Below are positions 32,290-42,444 of a stretch of DNA of 64,000 bases, piece after piece. Made by a program: the position numbers and the translations under genes. The DNA comes from Ichthyophis bannanicus. Taxonomy: Eukaryota; Chordata; Amphibia; Gymnophiona; Ichthyophiidae. Location of the stretch: contig CM066035.1 in NCBI GenBank assembly GCA_033557465.1, positions 900,457,309-900,521,308 of the forward strand. Reading direction: 5' to 3'. The notes below the pieces were generated by a model, which saw only the letters and a list, made by a program, of their open reading frames with translations, was not told where the DNA came from and searched no databases. The first letter of the stretch is position 1. Every line of letters begins with the position of its first letter.

Positions 32290-33540
32290 TGGATGCCTTT
32301 ATGTACTCAAAAGACTCAGCAAAGTGGATGAATCAATTAAGTTTTGGCATTTCGAACAGATGGGACGATGCAAGGCCAAAATTCACACCAGAAATGCAGA
32401 GGTGATTAAGATGATCAATCAGTATTCTCACCATCCTTCGTCAGCGAATGCTGAAGTGGCAAGATTGGTGGCAGGGATAAAGGGGCAAGCTGCAGAAACG
32501 GTGGAAGGGACAGCCAAAATTATTCATTCATGCATGTCCAATGTGAGCTCAGCGGTTCATGATGCAAGTCAGAGAACTGAAGCTTTATGAAAAACAATCC
32601 AGTGAAGACGAAATCAATTAAAAGCTGCACCCTCTGACCCGGTCACATTGGATGATCTTGTATTGCCAGATGCAAACAAGACGTATGCACCGACAACAGG
32701 TGTGCAAGAATCATTCTCGCTAGGGGATATTGGAGAAGGATCCCAGAGAATGTTAATCTTTGGCAGAGAAAGTTGGCTGGACATTTTGAAGACTTCCATC
32801 ATCTAATACGTAGACGGCACATTTGCAATAGCCCCCAAACTATTTGACCAGGTTTATGAGATCCTGGCAGGAAAATATGGGAGCGTGCATCCAGTGCTGT
32901 ACGCCCTTCTGTCAGACAAACAGCATGCCACATATGGGCGGTTGTTTGACTTTATTAAAACACTGGTACCTAACATACGGCCGCAGTCTATTCACTGTGA
33001 CTATGAAATGGCTGTCATGAAGGACATAAAGGCATGCCTTCCAAAAGTAGCTTTAAAAGGCTGCTTCTTCCACCTGGTTCAGAACATGAAGAAGCATTTG
33101 GCGTTGATGGGTGCTGTTCCAGAATGTTACACGAACACGGAGTTCGCCCTTAAAGCCAAAATGTTTGTGGCCTTAGCATTTGTACTTGTCCCAGACTTGG
33201 GAGATTATGTTGCTGCTCTGGAAGGACACCTGCCCGAAGAGTTTCATCCTCTGATCAACTGGTTCGAGGACAGCTACATTGGTCTCCCAAATAGGAGAGA
33301 AAACGGTAGCAATCTCCTCTGTTTCCTCCATCTATGTGGAACCTGTTCAATAGAACACTGAGCTCTGAGGATCGCAATGACAACCCTTCTGAAACTGCTC
33401 ATTGTCACCTCCAAGCCAAACTTCGAATGTGCCATACCATGATCTGGAAGTTCATTGATGGCCTCAAAGGTACAGAAGGGCAGAGATGCTTGTTTCAGGC
33501 CACAGTCCTCCAGCAAGTTGAGGAAATACTGCAAAGCTGA
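32290..33540 (+). pseudogene. FLYWCH-type MULE transposase remnant
   Basis: 32324-32590 resembles a FLYWCH zinc finger: KFWHFEQMGRCKAKIHT followed by a HH pair near the end of the finger. After a frame break, 32630-33540 reads as a MULE-type DDE transposase: YVDGTFAIAPKLFDQVYEIL (first Asp, about 32807-32866), RLFDFIKTLVPNIRP, HCDYEMAVM (second Asp, about 32995-33021), GCFFHLVQNMKKH, then, after a frameshift near 33300, MWNLFNRTL, DNPSETAHCHLQ (candidate Glu) and MIWKFIDGLKG. A TAA at 32804 lies directly before YVDGTF, and there is a stop near 32588. It is a dead cut-and-paste transposase or a domesticated-like relic. I could not identify terminal repeats. Confidence 0.8.
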
Positions 33541-33611
33541 TCAACATATTTCAAAGATTGAATCATAGTATATCAATAGACGCCCAATAGAATACTTGCA
33601 TGCCATAGCTC

Positions 33612-33760
33612 ATAATTATCAAATAGCATAACAAAATCTTTTTTGATGTTTTACTATAACATTTTTGGACATTCCAAATTTCATTTGACAAGTTAAGAAT
33701 TATCAGATAGATTAATAAAATGTTTTTTGATGTTTTACTATTGCACTTTTTGACGTTTCC
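33612..33760. repeat. Two-copy tandem repeat, period 84 bp
   Basis: The segment from 33612 (ataattatcaaatag) recurs diverged from 33696 (agaattatcagatag). Both include ttttttgatgttttacta. Confidence 0.75.
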
Positions 33761-33763
33761 AGC

Positions 33764-33811
33764 AGGACAACTCAGCATGGTACACCGAGTTGACCAGTGT
33801 TGAGTTGTCCT
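33764..33811. other. 14-bp inverted repeat, 20-nt loop
   Basis: aggacaactcagca (33764-33777) is complementary to tgttgagttgtcct (33798-33811) except one base. It may mark the left terminus of the DIRS relic that follows. Confidence 0.6.
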
Positions 33812-33949
33812 AGACCCCTTAGATGGTGCTGGGATGGAACTGCTCTCACAGAGATCGGGAGTTTAGTGTAAAGTTCTAAGCATATGCAGCCCTTCCTGCA
33901 CGCAATGGTCTGCTCAGCTCCTCAGTTTGTTCCCTAAGCTCAAGCACAA

Positions 33950-34070
33950 CAGTAACTCTCAGTAAGGTGGTGAGGACTGATGTTTACAGAAAACATCTGT
34001 TACAGGTAAGCAATACTGCTTTTTCCATTGACAAGCAGGATTGGATGAGAAATAAGTGGCTGATTCGCAA
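33950..34070 (+). repeat. Relic of a DIRS internal complementary region
   Basis: gtgaggactgatg, then catctgttacaggtaagcaatactgc, then tttttccattgacaagcagga follow the same order as the ICRs at 35228 and 42348. The family is more diverged than A-D. I do not recognise coding parts around it. Confidence 0.55.
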
Positions 34071-34966
34071 ATTCAGAACTTGTGCATCAATTTTATTCTA
34101 GAAGCAGATCGCAGAGACAAAATACAAGAGTTCAGGGCTTAATTTCTGGGAGAAGGGTCTGAAAAGCAGTTCTGCCACTTCTTTTCAGACTCCAGAGCAG
34201 CAAGGATGTTCTGCTCCAACCACTCCCTTTCAGGCAGGGCGCGGCAAACCCCAGATGCCGTTGCCATGGCAACTAAAAGAAAATCAGACTTGATGCCTAG
34301 GGCTTGCAACTGGAGCATATGGGCAGCAGCATCACATTTAAAATAATAAAAAGAATGTGCAGCCGCGAACTGAGTGGCAATTGAAGGGAAAGGCTGGGGC
34401 CCAGGAGTACTGCTGCCAGGAGAGCCGCAGCTGGTGAGAGTGAGTCATGCTTGTGGCAATCCAGATTCATGTTGGGGCCGCAGGTAATGGCTGGATGGGA
34501 AATTGGTTGACTGGCTCAAGTCCAGGGTCCGAGAGGCTACAGGATGTTGAGTGCCCTGGTGCAGGCAGGAGCAGCAATTCTGCCTGCTCCATTGTTAGAG
34601 GCATAGGAGAGCAAGGGTTTGGCCTGTCAGTGAAGGGAACTGTGATCTTAAAGATGAATAACCATGGTTGTGGTTGTCAGTGGGGTTCTGGGCCAGCGGA
34701 AGACTTGGCTGGGGAAGGCTGGAGGATTATTTTTAAAATACATCATAGAGACTGCAATTGCTGCAAATCATGGCTATGGATCCTTTTAATTATTTATTAT
34801 TTTAAATGTGACCATCTCTTCTTTCCTCCCTGATGCCAGCACCACCAAAATCTGTAGCACTACTATGTACAAACTTGCCACAACCCCACAATCTCCATGG
34901 AGCACCCAGGAAAATAAGTTAAAAATATATATTAGCAAGTGGTTATATTAGCTAAAAGGATATTTA
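34071..34966. other. No recognisable gene
   Basis: Moderately GC-rich DNA. A minus-strand frame around 34390-34140 is open for about 60 codons, but I recognise no family. It may be part of the same degraded DIRS relic. Confidence 0.4.
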
Positions 34967-35227
34967 GTGTAGTTACTCACCTGTAACAGGTGTTCTCCAG
35001 GGACAGCAGGAATCAGTCCTCAAATATGGGTGACATCGGCACCAACGGAGCCCTCGTGCGGAGCAATTCCCCAGCTTTCAAAGAAAGCCTTTGGGATTGC
35101 ATCGTGCATGCACGGTCCCCTTCCCGCCCAAGGGTGCCATCTTGCTCAGTCAAATGACATAGCTAAAAAGACGGCAAAATGAATAAAAACAATAACAGGA
35201 CTGCAACTCCAGGGGAGGAGGGAGGGT

Positions 35228-35326
35228 CGTGAGGACCGATTCCTGCTGTCCCTGGAGAACACCTGTTACAGGTGAGTAACTACGCTTTCTCCAGGAACAA
35301 GCAGGAAGTCAGTCCTCACATATGGG
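35228..35326 (+). other. Internal complementary region of DIRS copy B
   Basis: It is complementary first to the left tip (to about 35287) and then to the right tip, meeting at tacgc|tttctcc. It includes the palindrome cacctgttacaggtg. Confidence 0.85.
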
Positions 35327-35469
35327 ACTCCCTAGCTATAGGCTACCAAGAACGCATAGCTGAAAAATGGCTCCCTCTAGAAGAGCCACAGCAGCTGCAA
35401 TAGGAATTCAGCCGAGAACGCAACATCCCCCGGTAGCCTGACACCAAAGGGTCAGAGGCTTGGAGTTGC

Positions 35470-36468
35470 CTAATCCTCAAATAGGTTATGGAGAACCGCC
35501 TGGCCGAAAGCACTGTCCCGTCGGGACTCCCTATCCAGGCAGTAATGAGCTGCAAAAGTCTGGCTTGAAGACCAAGTTGCAGCCCGGCAGATGTCTGCCA
35601 ACGGAACAAAGCGGAAGTGAGCCACTGATGTGTCTTTAGCCCTGACATGGTGGGCCGTGACTCGACCCTGCAACGGGAGGTCGGCCGCCCTGTACGCCCA
35701 GGCAATGCAGTCTGCCACCCAGGTGGACAGCGTACGCTTGGAAACAGGTAACCCCAGCTTACTGGGGTCATACGAGACGAAGAGCTGATTAGCTCTTCGA
35801 TGTTCCTTCGTACGCTCCAGGTAGAAGGATAACGCCCTCTTACAATCCAGGGTATGCAGGACTGCCTCTGTTCGGCTGGAATGCGGCCTGGAAAAGAAGG
35901 TCGGAAGAACCACCTCCTGGTTGAGGTGGAAAAAAGAGACCACCTTTGGAAGGAATTTCGGGTGAGTGCAGAGGACCACCCTATTCCTATAAAACCTTTT
36001 GTATGGTTTATCAGTTAAGAGAGCTTGCAGCTCACTCACACGTCTGGCTGATGTGAGTGCCACCAGGAAGAGCACCTTCCAGGAGAGGAAGCGCAAATGG
36101 CAAGAGGACATCGGTTCAAAAGGTGGGCGAGTAAGCTGCTGTAAGACCACATTCAAATCCCACTCAGTTGCCGGAGGACGAACTGGGGGTTTCAGCAGAA
36201 GCAGACCTCTGAGGAATCTGGACACCAGGGGGTGAGCCGAAAGAGATTGTCCCTCCACTGGCGAGTGGTTTGCTGACAAAGCACTCAGGTGGACCCTGAC
36301 AGAGTTAGACTTCAGACCTAATTCTGAGAGGTGAAGCAGGTACTGCAGCACCACTGGAACAAGGCAAGAGAAAGGGTTCTCATTGTACTGGTTACACCAC
36401 ACCTCAAATCTACGCCACTTGAAAGCATACAATTTCCTAGTGGACTGCCTCCTGGAGGCCAGTAACAC
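35470..36468 (-). CDS. Tyrosine recombinase of DIRS copy B
   Basis: Open for 332 codons. The N-terminal SAM-like part has RQSTRKLYAFKWRRFEVWC and NSVRVHLSALSA. The catalytic domain has TSARRVSEL (Arg 142 or 143), HHVR (His 273 and Arg 276) and the nucleophile region TFAAHYCL (Tyr 309). This is the R...HxxR...Y set of tyrosine recombinases. In DIRS elements this enzyme integrates the circular cDNA. The frame begins with a GTG codon just after an in-frame stop near 36473, where copy A reads on upstream, so the first residues are lost or the true start is different. It is otherwise intact and is the best-preserved enzyme of the window. Confidence 0.85.
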   Translation of the reverse strand: MLLASRRQSTRKLYAFKWRRFEVWCNQYNENPFSCLVPVVLQYLLHLSELGLKSNSVRVHLSALSANHSPVEGQSLSAHPLVSRFLRGLLLLKPPVRPPATEWDLNVVLQQLTRPPFEPMSSCHLRFLSWKVLFLVALTSARRVSELQALLTDKPYKRFYRNRVVLCTHPKFLPKVVSFFHLNQEVVLPTFFSRPHSSRTEAVLHTLDCKRALSFYLERTKEHRRANQLFVSYDPSKLGLPVSKRTLSTWVADCIAWAYRAADLPLQGRVTAHHVRAKDTSVAHFRFVPLADICRAATWSSSQTFAAHYCLDRESRRDSAFGQAVLHNLFED

Positions 36469-36529
36469 TTCCTAGACATTCCGAGGTAGGAGGAGAGGAG
36501 TCAGCACTACCCTTTCAGCACCCATGCCA

Positions 36530-38687
36530 TCAGGTTGAGGGCCCTGAGGTTAGGGTGCAAGAGAGCCCTGCTCCTGTGAAAGGAGGTCGGGCTGCATCCC
36601 CAGTGGACGTGGGGTCTCCACTGCCAGCTGAAGAAGTGGAAACCAAGGCTGTCTCGGCCATCTGGGGGCTACCAGAATGACAGAGGCCTTGTCCCAAAGG
36701 ATTTTGAACAGAGTCCGGGCCAGCAGAGGCATGGGAGGAAACGCATACATGAGGCCCCCTGACCAGGAGATCAGGAAAGCATCTGCCGCCACCCTCAGGG
36801 GATGTGGCTGTCTGGAGCAAAATCTGGGCAGCTGGTGATTTTGTGGACTGGCAAATAGATCTATGGACGGATGTCCCCAGCGGTGGAAAATCCGCTGGGC
36901 CATCACTGGATCCAATTACCACTCATGAGGTTGGAGAATTCTGCTTAGTTTGTCTGCAAGGCAGTTCTCCTGACCAGGCAGGTACACTGCTTTGAGACAC
37001 ATACCCTGCCCGATGGCAAAGGAGCAGAGGTCCAGTGTCTCCTGACATAGGATACGTGACCTCGTACCTCCCTGCTTGTTCACGCAGAACACTGCTACCT
37101 GGTTGTCCATCTGTATTAGGACAGACTGATATGAGAGGACATGACAAAAGGCTTGAAGAGCCAGGCGAATCGCCCGCAGCTCTAAGAGGTTGATTTGGTG
37201 TCCAGACTCTTGAGGAGACCATAACCCGAGTGCATGATCCTTGGCAATGGGCTCCCCAGCCCAGCAAGGAGGCATCTGTCGTTAGCACTCTTGTGTGCGA
37301 GGGAATCTGAAAAGACACACCCTCGAGCAGATCGGCTGGGTGACTCCACCACTGCAATAACTTCACCAGTCGCCTGGATACTGTTATCCGGTCTCTGAGG
37401 CTGCCGGTGGCTTCTGTCCACTGATCCCTGAGGCACCACTGAGCTGTTCTCATGTGGAGATGGGCATTTGGTGTCACATGTACCGTGGAGGCCATGTGGC
37501 CCATGAGGCATAAGAAGTGTCTCGCTGAAACCCGAGACCTGTGCTTGAACTGATGTGTCAGTGCCAGCAGCCTCTGTGCCCTGTCTTCTGGCAGGTAAGC
37601 CTTCGCCCAAAGGGTGTCCAAACTTGCTCCTATGAACTCTAACTTTTGAATGGAGAGCAAAATAGACTTTGCGTGGTTTATGACAAAGCCTAGACGTTGC
37701 AACAGGTTGATAGTTAACCAGGATATCCTTTATCAGATAACCCTGCATTGTATTTAGTTTCCCCTATTTCGCCAAGTTATACTTCCTGTTAAATGTAACG
37801 ACCAGACATATGTAAACTGTCGGATGTTTTCTGTTCAATGTAAACCGCGTTGATGTCTAATAGTGCGGTATATAAGAATTGTTAATAAAATAAAATAAAA
37901 ATAAAATAAATAAATAGTGCGAGAAGTGGCCTGTTGGGCCTCCTGAGGCAACTGGCCCCTGATGAGCCAGTCGTCCAGGTAAGGGAAGATAAAGATTCCT
38001 TGACTTCTGAGGAAGGCCACCACTACAGCCAGGCATTTTGTAAACACTCTGGGAGCAGAGGCTAGGCCAAAGGGTAGAACCCTGTATTGGAAATGTTTTC
38101 CTCCCACTACAAATCTCAGATATTGTCTGTGGTCTGGATGTATGTGTAGGCATCCTTCAGGTCCAAGGAGCATAGCCAATCTCCCAGGTGGAGGTAAGGC
38201 AGCAACATTCCAAGGGAAAGCATCTTGAACTTTTCCCTCACCAGGAACTTGTTTAAGTTTCTTAGGTTGAGGATGGGTCTGAGGCCTCCTGTTCTCTTTG
38301 GTATGAGAAAATACCTGTAGTAGAAGCCCTTGCCCTGCAGGTGTTGGGTCACTGGTTCCACCACCTGATCCTTTAGAAGACCTGTCAACTCCTCCAAGAG
38401 GAGGTCCCTGTGAAGAGGAGGTCCCTGTGAAGAGGGGGTCTGAGAGGCTCTCCTGGAAAGAAGGAGGGTGGTATCTGGCTGAAGTGAAGCAAATAGCCCC
38501 TTTGGACTGTTTGCAGGACCCAGATATCCGAGGTGATGGCTGGCCACCTGTGTAGGGTTAGCCTGCCTCCTGTGCAAGACCTTACCACTGGCGGAAGAGA
38601 GACTATGCCATGGGAGTCAAAAGCCCCCACCCGGCTAGGTAGGACCTGGAGCCTGAGGCTTGGGGGTCTTCTGCTTACACGGGCCAT
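36530..38687 (-). pseudogene. Reverse transcriptase-RNase H of DIRS copy B
   Basis: In order: KRTGGLRPILNLRNLNKF and SLDLKDAYT (RT motif A, about 38190-38160), LPFGLASAPRVF (motif B), IFPYLDDWLI (catalytic YLDD, about 37985), then the L2-tail insert at 37711-37914 breaks the frame. The continuation has LEFIGASLDTL and the RNase H parts TTDASLLGWG, LLELRAIRLAL, IQMDNQVAVFCVNKQGG and NCLADKLSRIL (about 37330-36940). After that come DLFASPQNHQLPRFCS and YAFPPMPLLA, a conserved tail of vertebrate DIRS pol. Frameshifts lie near 38160, 37280 and 36920. Confidence 0.85.
37711..37914 (+). repeat. L2-type LINE/SINE 3' tail inserted in DIRS copy B
   Basis: Non-coding, ending in gcggtatataagaattgttaat and AATAAA/AAAT repeats, the same tail type as elsewhere in the window in plus orientation. 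atagt at the two borders is a weak target duplication. Copy A lacks it, which fixes the boundaries. Confidence 0.75.
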
Positions 38688-38829
38688 GCCCCTGTCCCTT
38701 GGCCTGCTGCCTCTGATGGGGAGCTGGGGTGGCCTGGTAAGTGGGGTAGTTGCGGTAAGCAGTACCCTTCCTTGGGAAAAAGGGCTTTTTATCTGAGTCC
38801 TTCTTCTTAGAAGGGGCAGAAGTCTTCTT

Positions 38830-40558
38830 TTAGAGTCTTGTCCAGCTCAAGTACTCGGACTCAAGCTCAGAAGCCTTTTCAGTCATGGGTTTGCCAAAGA
38901 GGTTGTCACCTCGGCAAGGGACATCAACCAACTTGTCCTGAACCCATGGCTCCAGATCCGATGACATTAGCCAGGCCTGGCGGCGTGCACAAATGCCAGC
39001 CGCGGCTACTCGGGCCGAAGCCTCGAAGCCATCATAGTCCGCTCGAGATATGAACTTCGAGCACTCCCGGAATCCCGGTGGACAAGGCACTGAAGTGCTG
39101 CAAGGGTGCATTGGAGAGGCCAGCCAAGAACCTGGCAATCTCCTTTGCTAGGTCCCTGAAGTGCATGCCCATGAACAGCTGGTAGGTTTGGACACGGCAT
39201 GAAAGCATCGAGCCCTGGAAGCATTTTCTGCCAAGGGCATCCAGGTTCCAGGTCTCCCGGCTAGGAGGCACCGAGGAGTGCGTTTTCTGGCTCTTGAGCC
39301 TGTGCATGGCCGATTCCACAACCATGGAGTTGTGTGGCAGCTTTGCCTTTTGGAACCCAGGGCTCTTGCGGACTCGATAGATGGAATCGACCCACTTGCT
39401 TAGAACCGGCATCGAGGCCGGGGACTCCCCAATGCAGAGCATCAGCTGTTTCAGCATCGGAGGAACCAGGACAGTAAGGGCTTCCTTCAGGGGAAAGTCA
39501 TACTGGAGGGCATCGAGCTCTTCAGCTCGAGGCTCTTCCTCGGCATCTGCCGGGAATGCCAAAACCTTGGCCATGTCTCTGACGAAGTCCGAGAACCGGG
39601 TATCCTCCGGAGGGGACCTTCTCCAAGGCTCCGAACCCGGTGAGTCCGATGGGACATACCGGGTACCGATGGGTGTCAGGGGACTCCTCATCTTCCATCT
39701 CCCACGCCGATCCCTCCGAGGAGGAATCGAGGGGCTCCAGCCACGAGGGCTTCGGCCCTGACCGCCCAGATGCCGAGCACTGGCGTCGACGACCTCGGTC
39801 CCGAGCGGGAGGTCAAGGGAGACCTTGACCGAGGATCGACTCGAGTCCGAAGAGTCTTGAGTATCGGCTCGGCCTCCGGGGTCGACTTGGACGTCGAGGT
39901 CCCGGTGGTCGGGGCGGATGGACCGGTGAGACCAGCTATCAGCACCCACTGCTGCTCCATGAAGGCAGACATGCTGCGCTCCAGGGCCATCATCCTGAGA
40001 CCGAGCTCAGAAGACTCTGCAGCTTCCGGCTCGGGCCCCAACGTCATCGGGCCCGACGCCAGCTCCCCCAAAGGGGAGTCCACGAGGACAACAGGACTTA
40101 CCTGCCTCGGCGTCTCTGGCTCTGTGCGAGGTACCTTCGCAGGCTGCTCCGACTCCGAGGACCCAGGGTGGCAGTCAGGACTCCGCGACCTGGCTTTCAA
40201 GGGCCCAGGGCGATCGGAGGCATCCAATGACTCCGCCCGCACGGGCTTCTTCTTCCTCCAATGTTTCCGGGAGGGAGACCCCCATTCAGAAGACCCCCTG
40301 ATGCTGCTCGGGTTCAGACAGCTCCCGAGACGTCGAGGCTTCTGATGAGGTCCGGATCCAGGGGGGTGCGGACTCCGAGAAAATCCTTTCACGCTGCTGC
40401 TGCCTACTTTGAAGTGCCTTAGAGGACATTTTCCCACACGGGCCACAGACCTTCGGGTCATGGTCGAGCCCGAGGTATTGGAGACAGCAGTCATGAGTGT
40501 CGGTGGGGGACATTAACTTCTTACACCGATCACATTTTTTAAACCCACTGGCAGCCAT
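38830..40558 (-). pseudogene. Gag-like protein of DIRS copy B
   Basis: ATG at 40558-40556: MAASGFKKCDRCKKLM, then DTHDCCL and CGPCGKM form a Cys/His cluster in the first 50 residues. A Ser/Arg/Pro-rich middle follows. Then DMAKVLAFPADAEEEPRA, SPGFQKAKLPHNSMVVESAMHR and, near the end, ICARRQAWLMSSDLEPWVQDKL and NLFGKP. Frameshifts lie near 40430, 39800 and 39080. The C-terminal domain aligns with gag of C and D, so all four descend from one gag. Confidence 0.78.
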
Positions 40559-40963
40559 CGGGGGAAAAAGGAGCCCTGCGAGGTCAAAGACCAGGCTGCT
40601 AGTGAAAAATAAAAAAGGTGCGCATGCTAGTCACTAAGGACAAAAAACGAAAAATAGTGACCAGATTCGATACTGGTGTACCGAACCAAGGCGGGGAGGG
40701 GAACTGGCGTCGAACTGGGTCGAAGAGAAGAATGTGAAGCTTGACGCACTTTTTCCGCGAGGGAATTTGGACCACGTCCGTTGGGCTCCACGGAAAAAGG
40801 GAGACTGAGCAAGATCGCACCTTTGGGCGGGAAGGGGACCGCGCATGCGTGATGCAATCCCAAAGGCTTTCTTTGAAAGCTGGGGAATTGCTCCACACGA
40901 GGGCTCCGTCGGCGCCGACGTCACCTATATGTGAGGACTGACTTCCTGTCTGTTCCTGGAGAA

Positions 40964-41705
40964 ACATTGCGATTACTATCACTCCAAATTTCTGAATGGT
41001 AGCAGAGGCGGAAATGCTAGAAGCAGCCTATGTGGAACAACTTAATTTTCTGAGTGGTAGCAGGAGGAGAAGCAAAATAGATAAATCAACAGAAGATTCT
41101 ACAGTCCTGGCAGAGAAGAGAGGGATTGGATTGGAGGCTGCAGATGCTGGGGGAAGGTGGGGGGTCAGAGAAGAGAGGGATTGATGGAGTCTGTGGCTGC
41201 TGGGTGGCAAGAGGGAACAGCAATAGGGTGGAGGAATGAGGGAGAGCCTGGGCGATGACAAAGTGGAGGAATGAGAGAGACAACAGGAGACTGGGTGAGG
41301 AGGGGCGCTGCATACTGTATTTCTCCAACTGTGCTGTAGTGGTGTATTAAGGGCTGGATTTACTCATCTTTCTTTTCTCTTAGACATGGAATGGGAAAAC
41401 AGCTTTAGTAAATCAGGATATAAAAGAGCTATATAGACCTCTGAGGGGATATTGCACCCCCTCCCCCCCAACACACACACAACTTTGATGGAGATGGGAG
41501 GAGAGGGAAGGTCTCAGCCTCTGGCTCCTAAATTCTAAGAAAATCTGTCAGCCTGTTTTCAGGCATCCAGCAAGAAAGAGGAGGGAAGGGGGTGAACCTG
41601 GAACAGATCAGAGCACAATCTATTCTCTAATCCAGCCCCTCTTCCCTGTTGCTCCTTCCCCTGCTCCCTTCCCCCATCTCTACATTTACAGTTCCCTTTT
41701 GTCTA
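40964..41705. other. No recognisable gene
   Basis: GA-rich then C-rich low-complexity DNA (ctccccccca and acacacaca near 41460-41485). A short direct repeat of a tctgagtggtagcag-like phrase occurs near 40990 and 41050. I recognise nothing else. Confidence 0.45.
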
Positions 41706-42070
41706 CTTTTTTTTCATTTAATTTTCATTGACTTATATTTTCAAAATTATGCAAGTGTATGCACCACAATGAATCAAGAATCTCTTTATACGTCAGGACA
41801 TTTTGTTTCTTTTTGAACCCCTCCTGAGCACACTATTCAGTCTCAAACATCACCCCCAACAACCTAAAAAGCCACTAAACATCACACCATACGCAGGTAC
41901 CGGGCACTCCATCCAACTCTTTTGTGGCAGTGTTAGACCCATTTTATGTAGTGTGCCCAAGTCTCTTCAAAGTGGTCAATGTTTTTGCATCTCAAGGCAG
42001 AGAACCTTCACAAAAAGTAAAAAGACTGCACAGGCCATCGCCAATCTAGCTGCAATTATGCAACAGATAA
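41706..42070 (-). pseudogene. L1/Tx1-type LINE 3' end (left of DIRS element C)
   Basis: On minus from 42070 the frame gives CIIAARLAMACAVFLLFVK, close to the IIAARLAIA block near the end of L1/Tx1 ORF2. A short 3' UTR follows, ending in an A run (T run on plus at 41708). It pairs with 47318-47705 as one LINE split by DIRS element C. Confidence 0.6.
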
Positions 42071-42347
42071 AGCACAGTTACTTACCTGTAACAGGTGATC
42101 TCTGGGAACAGCAGGAATAAGTCTTCATATATGGGTACGTCGGTACTGACGGAGTCCACGCGGGAACGCTTTCCAGCGTCCAATCAGAAAGCTTTTGGAA
42201 GCATCCCAACAAGCCTGCGTGCTGCCTTGCGCCTTCCCAACTGCCTCTCCTCAGTTAAGTTTTAAAGCTGAGACAAAGAGAGAGAGAGCAAGGAAGGGAA
42301 AGATAGAGATAGAGAAAAAGCAACTCCTAGGGGAGGTGGGTGGGTTG

Positions 42348-42444
42348 TGAAGACGTATTCCTGCTGTTCCCAGAGATCACCTGTTACAGGTAAGTAACGG
42401 TGCTATCTCCAGGAACAAGCAGGAATGAGTCTTCACATATGGGG
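42348..42444 (+). other. Internal complementary region of DIRS element C
   Basis: Complementary to the left tip (through gtaacggtgct) and then to the right tip (atctccaggaacaagcagg). It includes acctgttacaggt. Confidence 0.82.

Larger units (their letters stand above)
34967..40963 (-). mobile_element. DIRS retrotransposon copy B (gag, RT-RNase H, tyrosine recombinase)
   Basis: The ends are inverted repeats (34967-35152 against 40801-40963) sharing gctttcaaagaaagcc and a gggcgggaaggggacc-type block. The ICR is at 35228-35326. On the coding (minus) strand the order is gag (40558-38830), RT-RNase H (38687-36550), YR (36468-35470), ICR, 3' end. Without the 0.2-kb L2-tail insert it is about 5.8 kb, the same as copy A without its LINE. 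No target duplication is visible, as expected for recombinase-mediated insertion. Confidence 0.9.

Noticed and set aside
34140..34395. Minus-strand frame as DIRS gag C-terminus
   Set aside because: Composition is similar, but no residue block of the gag domain seen in A-D could be matched.
34967..40963. Endogenous retrovirus (YLDD reverse transcriptase plus RNase H)
   Set aside because: No LTRs, protease, integrase or envelope; inverted ends, ICR and tyrosine recombinase identify DIRS.
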